Shown: positions 7,923-12,623 of the stretch, piece after piece | Position numbering within the stretch: position 1 is the stretch's first letter | How the letters are laid out: the number at the start of each line of letters is the position of its first letter | Position numbers and translations under genes: made by a program | Assembly (NCBI GenBank): GCA_902798605.1 | Contig: CADBXH010000035.1 | Span: 1 to 15,391, forward strand | Length of the DNA: 15,391 nucleotides | Direction: 5' to 3' | Source: an uncultured Ruminococcus sp. | GTDB taxonomy: Bacteria; Bacillota_A; Clostridia; Oscillospirales; Acutalibacteraceae | The notes under the pieces: generated by a model | What the model was told of the DNA's origin: nothing | What the model saw: the letters and a program-made list of their open reading frames with translations, nothing else | Database searches by the model: none

Positions 7923-8405
7923 TTAGACCGCCTGAACGGCGAATTTTTCTACAGTGTTTATAAGGTTAGCGCAGATAGACGCCGCAACACAGTAAAGCTC
8001 GGCGCTCTCGCGCTCGATCTCAAGCTCGCAGTGATCCGTATGCTTTATGTGGCGCAGGATCACGCTTTTGTCAACATCTATGATCGTAAAGTTTTTTGAG
8101 CTGAGGTCTCCGTTTATATGCCAGTTGTTTCCGTAAAAGTTACAGCTGAGCCCGTTCGCGGTGGGCAAAATCACAAAGGTGATATGCGATTTGTTCACCT
8201 TAAAAACAAAGGTTTTTGTGCCGACTATCGGAAGCTCGCGGATCTTTGCCGCAGTTTGACCCTCGGCGTCGGAGATAATAATATAAAATTTGCCGCCGAC
8301 CTTTGTTTTTCCTACGTCGGCAAAGTATTTGTTTTCGCCGAGCTCATCGCAAACCACAAAGGCGGACTCTCCTAAAGACACATCGCGTTTTAAGAAAAGC
8401 CTCAT
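7923..8405 (-). CDS. LURP-one-related (Tubby C-like / YxjI-like) protein
   Basis: A 160-aa protein starting MRLFLKRDVS at 8405. AAGGG precedes it by 7 nt, and the nine-codon extension to 8432 lacks a ribosome site. The order of short beta strands (AFVVCDELGENKYFADVG, GGKFYIIISDAEGQTAAKIREL, TFVFKVN) and the closing hydrophobic helix (ELYCVAASICANLI, about 136-149) fit the LURP-one/Tubby-C-like barrel found in Bacillus YxjI. No catalytic residues are expected, and family function in bacteria is poorly known (proposed membrane or phospholipid association). It is the first gene of the operon with lrp, aminotransferase and ispE, with only 21 nt to the next gene. Family assignment is from pattern, not alignment. 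Confidence 0.6.
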   Translation of the reverse strand: MRLFLKRDVSLGESAFVVCDELGENKYFADVGKTKVGGKFYIIISDAEGQTAAKIRELPIVGTKTFVFKVNKSHITFVILPTANGLSCNFYGNNWHINGDLSSKNFTIIDVDKSVILRHIKHTDHCELEIERESAELYCVAASICANLINTVEKFAVQAV

Positions 8406-8417
8406 AATAATCCCTTC

Positions 8418-8461
8418 AAAAAAAATAACCATAGATATAATTGCGTATACCTATGGTTATT
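8418..8461 (-). terminator. Intrinsic terminator after the O-antigen ligase gene
   Basis: On the minus strand AATAACCATAG (8461-8451) pairs perfectly with CTATGGTTATT (8434-8424) around a 16-nt loop and runs into eight T. It lies about 80 nt after the ligase stop and just before the ribosome site of the LURP-one gene. The promoter of that gene overlaps the 5' arm. Confidence 0.7.
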
Positions 8462-8487
8462 ATACTACATATTTACAAATTATACAA
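8459..8487 (-). promoter_or_regulatory. Sigma-A promoter of the LURP-lrp-aminotransferase-ispE operon
   Basis: The minus strand reads TTGTAT (8487-8482), 17 nt, TATAAT (8464-8459). The -10 is perfect, the -35 only partly matches. The predicted transcription start is an A at about 8452, giving a leader of about 47 nt to ATG 8405. The -10 overlaps the first bases of the terminator stem, so a transcript starting here contains only two bases of the 5' arm and cannot form that hairpin. Confidence 0.65.
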
Positions 8488-8498
8488 GGCTTATGCTT

Positions 8499-8537
8499 AT
8501 CTCAGATAAAAAAGTGTCTAAATAATTTATTTGAGAT
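8499..8537. repeat. AT-rich imperfect inverted repeat after the ligase gene
   Basis: ATCTCAGATAAA (8499-8510) and TTTATTTGAGAT (8526-8537) are inverted copies with one mismatch and a 15-nt loop. It starts a few bases after the ligase stop. No T-run follows on the minus strand, so it is a weak or accessory terminator at best. It may protect the 3' end or be an operator. No stronger statement is possible. Confidence 0.35.
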
Positions 8538-8542
8538 CAGTA

Positions 8543-10021
8543 TTAAAGCATAGCCCTTGTAAATCTTTTTTTGCCGAAAAGATACCTGTTTTGCAAATTG
8601 GACTCGTGCTTGACGATAAAGCAACTCAAGTAACCCATAAAGAGCCAGAACCACATTACCAAAAACGAAATGTCGTACAGCAATGCTTTTTCAAAGAAAG
8701 CGTAGAAAACATAAGCGCCCAAAAACGCGAACAGACACGGGTAAACATCATACCGATACGATGTTTCCTGCAAAAACAGGTGTTGGACAGAATGTTTTGC
8801 CACCCTGAACCCGAATATACAGAACAGTAAAGCGCCTATTGCGCCGGTCGAGACTAATATCGTCAAAAATCCGTTATGCAGGTCATAGTGGTTGTAGTCG
8901 AACTGAAGCACTCCGTTGAGATACTCGTTGCTGTAATTGACTATATTGCCGTAAGAGATACCGATGACCGGAGAAAGCCTGAACAGACCCATGGATTCAT
9001 CCCACAGTTTAAATCTGCCGCTGTCGATGTTGGCGTTCTCGTGTTCAAATGAAGCCTCGCCGTTTTCGTCCGCCTCGATCTCTGCCTCGCTCTCTATCTC
9101 GTCTATTATCTCCTCGTCGTGGAACAGCACGTCGACAAAGGCGTTGGTTTTTGCGTTTACAACGGCAAAGCCCGCCTTAAATACGGTCCTGAACGCCATT
9201 GACGCGCCCGTTATAACGGCGCAAACAACTATTAGCGTTAATATCCTTAAAAACAGCTTTGACAGAGAAAACTTTCGTTTTACGTCGAAGAACATATAAA
9301 TAACATAGATGAGAACATATCCCAAGCCGAGAACAAACGCCGCGTTTGAGTCGCATAAAATCAGCGAGAACACATTAGTCACACCGCAGGCAGCAAGAAA
9401 CACCCTGTTGGACTTTGGCTTTCTGAGATCGTGAACAAAGGTATCCTTGTGCAGGATATGGCAGCATACAATGCCGACTACCGAAACAAAGCCCAGAAGA
9501 TTGGGATTAAAGAAAACACCGGTAAAGCGGTTTTCGTAAAGCGGGAAGCGGATCCAGTAAAGCTCCTCGAAGTTCCAGTCAAAGTGGACGCCGAACATCA
9601 GGCAGAAGAACCCGATAGTGTTCATAATAGTCGTGGCGATAGCTATAAAATAAGCCAAAAAGTAAAGCTCTTTTTTGAAGTCAAAATCCGGTTCGGTATG
9701 TATTCCGTAAAACACAAAGAAGCAGATGAACATATGAAAGAAGCCCAGCACGCTTAGCAGCACGCTTAGCGTGATGTTAAAAACGATAGCCAAAAGCGAA
9801 AACGCCATAAACGCGCCTATCCAGATACCGAACCTCATATTAAAAAAGGTGTTGTAGCGGCGCTGGTTATAGAATACAAGCCACAGTCCCCAGAAGAACA
9901 GGAACGGAAGCAGCACATAACCGAGCAGCTGCACAAACGAAACCATACAGAAAAACAGGTCGATAATATAAATTTTTCTGAAAAGAGAAGTATTCTTAAA
10001 AAACTCTTTTACTGCGGTCAT
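8543..10021 (-). CDS. O-antigen ligase/polymerase-like membrane protein (Wzy_C family)
   Basis: A 492-aa polytopic membrane protein with about ten to twelve hydrophobic segments and one large outside loop, the layout of the O-antigen ligase/Wzy family, which moves or polymerises undecaprenyl-linked glycans at the outer face of the membrane. Family-like spots are RFTGVFFNPNLLGFV near 165-180 and SGRFKLWDESMGLFRLSPVIG followed by HNGFLTILVSTGAIG in and after the large loop. The loop contains an unusual acidic run (DEEIIDEIESEAEIEADENGE, about residues 300-320). ATG 10021 has AAGGAG seven bases upstream and lies 11 nt after the sugar transferase stop. In a Gram-positive it would act on capsule, exopolysaccharide or wall polymer rather than LPS; which is unknown. 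Confidence 0.8.
   Translation of the reverse strand: MTAVKEFFKNTSLFRKIYIIDLFFCMVSFVQLLGYVLLPFLFFWGLWLVFYNQRRYNTFFNMRFGIWIGAFMAFSLLAIVFNITLSVLLSVLGFFHMFICFFVFYGIHTEPDFDFKKELYFLAYFIAIATTIMNTIGFFCLMFGVHFDWNFEELYWIRFPLYENRFTGVFFNPNLLGFVSVVGIVCCHILHKDTFVHDLRKPKSNRVFLAACGVTNVFSLILCDSNAAFVLGLGYVLIYVIYMFFDVKRKFSLSKLFLRILTLIVVCAVITGASMAFRTVFKAGFAVVNAKTNAFVDVLFHDEEIIDEIESEAEIEADENGEASFEHENANIDSGRFKLWDESMGLFRLSPVIGISYGNIVNYSNEYLNGVLQFDYNHYDLHNGFLTILVSTGAIGALLFCIFGFRVAKHSVQHLFLQETSYRYDVYPCLFAFLGAYVFYAFFEKALLYDISFLVMWFWLFMGYLSCFIVKHESNLQNRYLFGKKRFTRAML
9747..9770. repeat. Perfect 12-bp tandem duplication inside the ligase gene
   Basis: AGCACGCTTAGC occurs twice in direct succession, in frame, encoding LSVL-LSVL within a hydrophobic segment. 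It is probably a slippage product that lengthens a membrane helix by four residues. Confidence 0.7.
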
Positions 10022-10032
10022 CAGCTAACTCC

Positions 10033-10713
10033 TTATGAAATAACCTCTTTTACGGTCTTGAACATTATCTTTATATCATACCAAAAGCCGAAATCCTTGG
10101 TGTACTCCAAGTTGTATTTCATTTTTTCGGGAAGGATATTATTTATATAAACCTCGTCGGCGTCGTCAGCTGACGCGAGCAGTTTATCCTCGTCTTTATA
10201 CATAATTGATGTATATGAGGTTATTCCCGCGGGCAAAAGCAAAGTCGCGTAATACTCGTCCTTATAAAGATCAACGTACTTTTTGACCTCCGGTCTTGTG
10301 CCGACAAAAGACATATCGCCCGTAATAACGTTAAAAATCTGGGGCAGCTCGTCAAGGCGGTACTTCCTCAGGGTTTTTCCGATTTTGGTAACTCTGCTGT
10401 CACCCTTTGTCGTTACCATCGAGCCTAAGCTCTCGGCGTTTACGACCATCGTCCTGAACTTGAATATCCTGAACACCTTACCGTATTTTGTCACTCTCTT
10501 TTGTCTGAAAAAAACAGGACCGGGAGAATTGAACTTTATACAAACGGAAACGATAATGATTGGGATTATCAAAATGACAAGCATTATCAATGACACAATA
10601 ATATCAAAGGCTCTTTTCAGTATGATCGAACCGTTGCGTTTGCTGAGTATATCATAATACGCTTTTACGCTGTCGTTATTAAATTGAGCGGGAAGCTTGT
10701 TAAAAGCGCGCAT
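10033..10713 (-). CDS. Undecaprenyl-phosphate sugar phosphotransferase (priming glycosyltransferase, Bac_transf)
   Basis: A short-form (about 226 aa) polyprenyl-phosphate hexose-1-phosphate transferase, which starts polysaccharide repeat units by loading a sugar phosphate onto undecaprenyl phosphate. It shows LKRAFDIIVSLIML (membrane/reentrant helix, about 32-56), FFRQKRVTKYGKVFRIFKFRTM with the basic patch, then RKYRLDELPQIFNVITGDMSFVGTRPE near 130-160, which includes the LDELPQ and VGTRP hallmarks. The nucleotide-sugar substrate cannot be read. ATG 10713 has GGAG six bases upstream; a TTG at 10725 in the same frame is unsupported. It heads a two-gene operon with the O-antigen ligase-like gene and has a near-consensus promoter. 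Confidence 0.92.
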   Translation of the reverse strand: MRAFNKLPAQFNNDSVKAYYDILSKRNGSIILKRAFDIIVSLIMLVILIIPIIIVSVCIKFNSPGPVFFRQKRVTKYGKVFRIFKFRTMVVNAESLGSMVTTKGDSRVTKIGKTLRKYRLDELPQIFNVITGDMSFVGTRPEVKKYVDLYKDEYYATLLLPAGITSYTSIMYKDEDKLLASADDADEVYINNILPEKMKYNLEYTKDFGFWYDIKIMFKTVKEVIS

Positions 10714-10719
10714 AATTAT

Positions 10720-10750
10720 CTCCAATCACAGATTGGGGTCTTTCTCCCCT
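10720..10750 (-). promoter_or_regulatory. Leader with two overlapping hairpins at the sugar transferase ribosome site
   Basis: On the minus strand GGGG (10749-10746) can pair with CCCC (10738-10735), or CCAATC (10736-10731) can pair with GATTGG (10727-10722). The two share bases 10735-10736, so only one complete stem can form at a time. The second contains the GG of the GGAG ribosome site (10723-10720) and could reduce translation. The stems are short, so this is suggestive only. Confidence 0.35.
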
Positions 10751-10771
10751 CATACTAACATATTATGACTA

Positions 10772-10800
10772 ATTATATCCCATTTTTACGCCGTTTTCAA
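10772..10800 (-). promoter_or_regulatory. Sigma-A promoter of the sugar transferase-ligase operon
   Basis: The minus strand reads TTGAAA (10800-10795), 17 nt, TATAAT (10777-10772). The -10 is perfect and the -35 is 4 of 6 to TTGACA. The start is expected near 10765, giving a leader of about 52 nt before ATG 10713. Confidence 0.75.
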
Positions 10801-10838
10801 TAAATGTTTCAAAAGATTAATAAATTACGGCATAACGT

Positions 10839-10869
10839 AAAAACCGACGGTAGGAAGCCGTCGGTTTTT
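10839..10869. terminator. Perfect 12-bp intrinsic terminator in the divergent intergenic region
   Basis: AAAAACCGACGG (10839-10850) and CCGTCGGTTTTT (10858-10869) form a perfect stem with a 7-nt loop. It has T5 on either strand and so can act in both directions. Neither flanking protein gene reads into it: the genes on both sides point away. It therefore most likely ends a transcript starting at the minus-strand promoter 10931-10959. Confidence 0.8.
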
Positions 10870-10924
10870 AGGTAATTTTATGGAGTAATCAAGCACATAG
10901 AAAGGAAGTCTCTAAATTTATCTT
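10839..10924 (-). ncRNA. Candidate small RNA (~86 nt) with own promoter and terminator
   Basis: A near-perfect promoter on the minus strand (10931-10959) predicts a start at A10924, and a perfect intrinsic terminator ends about 86 nt later at 10839. No reading frame of use lies between. The hexamer CTTCCT occurs twice in the transcript: once unpaired at 10908-10903 and once as the terminator loop (10857-10852). Exposed pyrimidine-rich motifs complementary to AGGAAG ribosome sites are a known feature of Gram-positive regulatory RNAs such as RsaE/RoxS. I recognise no Rfam family. An alternative is a 5' leader with an attenuator for the downstream sugar transferase, but I see no antiterminator partner for the 5' arm of the stem. 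Confidence 0.55.
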
Positions 10925-10930
10925 GTCTAT

Positions 10931-10959
10931 ACTATATCATACTTTTTGTATATTGTCAA
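10931..10959 (-). promoter_or_regulatory. Strong sigma-A promoter of the candidate sRNA
   Basis: The minus strand reads TTGACA (10959-10954, perfect), 17 nt, TATAGT (10936-10931, 5 of 6). Directly upstream on that strand (plus 10962-10980) are A-tracts (AAAAAGTTTTAAAAAAAGTG) resembling an UP element. It is the best promoter by eye in the window. Confidence 0.8.
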
Positions 10960-11016
10960 CACTTTTTTTAAAACTTTTTGTGAAAATATATATTTATTTT
11001 TAGAGCACTAAAACAC

Positions 11017-11045
11017 TTGACTAATAGCGCAAAACAATGTACAAT
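11017..11045 (+). promoter_or_regulatory. Sigma-A promoter of the DUF1292 gene (and possibly 6S RNA)
   Basis: TTGACT (11017-11022), 17 nt, TACAAT (11040-11045), each 5 of 6. The start is expected near 11052. An ATG at 11037 that would lengthen the DUF1292 frame lies inside this promoter, which rules it out as a start. Confidence 0.75.
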
Positions 11046-11096
11046 TATAGTATAAATCAGGGATCAAAGGCAACGCGATCCGTTCGGAGTTATAGT

Positions 11097-11384
11097 ATGA
11101 CAAATGATTATTCGCCCGATATTTTGACGCTTTCTGATGAAGACGGCAAAAATACCGAGTTTGAAATACTTGACATCATAGATTTTAAGGGCAAAAAATA
11201 CTATATTCTTCTCCCCCGCTATCAGGACTATGAGACGGCGCTGAAGTCAAGCGCGGACTATCTGGTTTTAAGAGCGGATACCGAAAATGAAGAATCTTTC
11301 TTTAGCTATCCCGAACACGATATGACCGTCAGGATCTCCTGCATTTTTGAAGAGCGGTACAATTCTTCGTTTTATGATGAATGA
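11097..11384 (+). CDS. DUF1292 family protein (YrzB-like)
   Basis: A small acidic 95-aa protein that starts MTNDYSPDILTLSDEDGKNTEFEILDIIDFKGKKYYILLP, the normal DUF1292 opening, in which a short beta-rich domain begins with a D-D/E-G pattern. The YLVLRADTENEE strand follows. DUF1292 proteins are cytoplasmic and of unknown function, often linked to the alaS-yrrK-yrzB region in Firmicutes; here those neighbours are absent. ATG 11097 has GGAG seven bases upstream (CGGAGTTATAGT). The 20-codon extension to 11037 is excluded by the promoter. The 6S RNA lies about 40 nt downstream. Confidence 0.85.
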   Translation: MTNDYSPDILTLSDEDGKNTEFEILDIIDFKGKKYYILLPRYQDYETALKSSADYLVLRADTENEESFFSYPEHDMTVRISCIFEERYNSSFYDE

Positions 11385-11423
11385 TCCCGCCGTTTCTTCA
11401 CATAATAATATGGGTTAGGTTTT

Positions 11424-11610
11424 TTCCTGCCCGATGCGTGAATGATTTTTAAATAACCCTACAACTCTTAAATCGGGAGCTTTACTCTTCAAGTGGTGTG
11501 CAGACCTCCCACTTTTTGGAAGAAGGGAGCCTGAAGCTTGAAGGTGGGCACCCACCTGTTCTACTCGTAGGCAGGTTATTATTTAAATCATACGGTCGGG
11601 CGGGTTTTTT
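11424..11610 (+). ncRNA. ssrS: 6S RNA (SsrS), Firmicutes type
   Basis: The ~187-nt region has the architecture of 6S RNA, which binds sigma-A RNA polymerase holoenzyme by mimicking an open promoter. A long imperfect closing stem joins 11426-11458 (CCTGCCCGATGCG...) to 11574-11604 (...TCGGGCGGG), with matching ATGATTT/AAATCAT and AAATAACC/GGTTATT blocks. Inside are a terminal hairpin AAGTGG/CCACTT (11491-11496, 11509-11514) and a small hairpin AGGTGG-GCAC-CCACCT (11542-11557) on the 3' side of the presumed central bubble; a CACCCACC segment there is familiar from 6S RNAs. Six T (11605-11610) follow the closing stem, so the stem itself acts as terminator. The 5' end is approximate; a weak -10 (CATAAT/TAATAT, 11401-11411) lacks a clear -35. 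Length and fold fit 6S better than any riboswitch I considered. Confidence 0.7.
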
Positions 11611-11644
11611 AATGAATTTTATAGTATTACATAAGAGGTAACTT

Positions 11645-12607
11645 ATGAAGATTTCAGTTTTGGGCTGCGGACGCTGGGGCAGCTGCATAGCATGGTATCT
11701 TGACAAGATCGGCCACGAGCTGCTCTCCTGCGGACTGAGTGACGCGCCCGAGTTTATTAGGCTAAAAAGCGAACGAAAAAACGATTACCTGTCGTTCCCC
11801 GAGAGCATCGAGATCTCAGACGATCTTGAGTACGCGGTGAATCGCGCCGAGGTCATCGTGATCTCGATTTCATCGCAGTATCTGCGCTCTTATTTTAACG
11901 ACATTTCAAAGTACGATCTCGACGGCAAAATCATCGTGCTCTGTATGAAGGGCGTTGAGGTGACTACCGGCAAAAGACTGAGTCAGGTAGTCGGCGACTT
12001 TGTTGACGAGGATAAAACTCCGATTGCCGTATGGGTCGGCCCCGGACACCCGCAGGACTATGTCAAGGGGATACCGAACTGTATGGTGATCGACAGCAAC
12101 AACCAAGCGGTAAAGGAAAAGCTGGTTTCTCAGTTCACAAGCGAGCTCATCCGCTTTTACCTCGGCACCGACCTGATAGGCTCTGAGATCGGAGCGGCGG
12201 CAAAGAACGTTATCGGTCTTGCCGCGGGTATGCTCGACGGCTTGGGCTACACCTCGCTGAAGGGCGCGCTTATGGCGCGAGGCACAAGGGAGATCGCAAG
12301 GCTTATCAAGGCGCTCGGTGGCAACGAGTTCAGCGCTTACGGACTATGCCACCTCGGCGATTACGAAGCGACCCTTTTCTCCCCTTGGAGCCATAACAGG
12401 AAATACGGCGAGCAGTTTGTCAAGGGCAATAAATTTGAAAAGTTAGCCGAAGGCGTTATGACGTCAAAGGCTCTTTATAAATTAGGTCAGGAATACGGCG
12501 TTGACCTGCCGATCGTACACGCTGTGTACGAGGTCCTCTTTGAGGGTTCGGACGTCGAAAAATCGCTGCGCAAGCTCTTTTTGCGCTCGGTTAAAGAAGA
12601 ATTTTAG
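11645..12607 (+). CDS. gpsA: NAD(P)-dependent glycerol-3-phosphate dehydrogenase, GpsA-like (divergent)
   Basis: GpsA reduces dihydroxyacetone phosphate to sn-glycerol 3-phosphate for phospholipid and glycerol-phosphate polymer synthesis in the cytoplasm. The 320-aa protein has the N-terminal Rossmann loop VLGCGRWGS (5-13), a GPGHPQDYV segment where typical GpsA has GPSxAxEV, the catalytic Lys in GAAAKNVIGLAAGMLDGLGYTS (near 186), and CHLGDYEATLFSPWSHNRKYG near 237-257 in place of LGDLxLTCxSxxSRNxxxG. These substitutions mark a divergent branch, so substrate or cofactor use could differ. AGAGG lies 6 nt before ATG 11645. It follows the 6S RNA by 35 nt; no separate promoter is clear. The membrane glycosyltransferase follows by 16 nt. 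Confidence 0.8.
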   Translation: MKISVLGCGRWGSCIAWYLDKIGHELLSCGLSDAPEFIRLKSERKNDYLSFPESIEISDDLEYAVNRAEVIVISISSQYLRSYFNDISKYDLDGKIIVLCMKGVEVTTGKRLSQVVGDFVDEDKTPIAVWVGPGHPQDYVKGIPNCMVIDSNNQAVKEKLVSQFTSELIRFYLGTDLIGSEIGAAAKNVIGLAAGMLDGLGYTSLKGALMARGTREIARLIKALGGNEFSAYGLCHLGDYEATLFSPWSHNRKYGEQFVKGNKFEKLAEGVMTSKALYKLGQEYGVDLPIVHAVYEVLFEGSDVEKSLRKLFLRSVKEEF

Positions 12608-12623
12608 TTCAGGCGGTAATATA

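Noticed and set aside
8118..8375. Plus-strand ORFs opposite the minus-strand genes (here and throughout)
   Set aside because: They are shadows of well-supported genes, with no ribosome sites or recognisable domains.
11037..11096. 20-codon extension of the DUF1292 protein
   Set aside because: The ATG lies between the -35 and -10 of a good promoter, upstream of the expected transcription start.
11424..11610. T-box, FMN, TPP or lysine riboswitch for gpsA
   Set aside because: None of the hallmark conserved motifs is present, and the long closing stem with overall size fits 6S RNA.
11482..11706. Minus-strand 74-aa ORF
   Set aside because: It is antisense to the 6S RNA and the gpsA start, has no family-like features and no ribosome site.
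12501..12623. 41-codon extension of the membrane glycosyltransferase
   Set aside because: It only reads the end of gpsA in another frame; ATG 12624 has a ribosome site.
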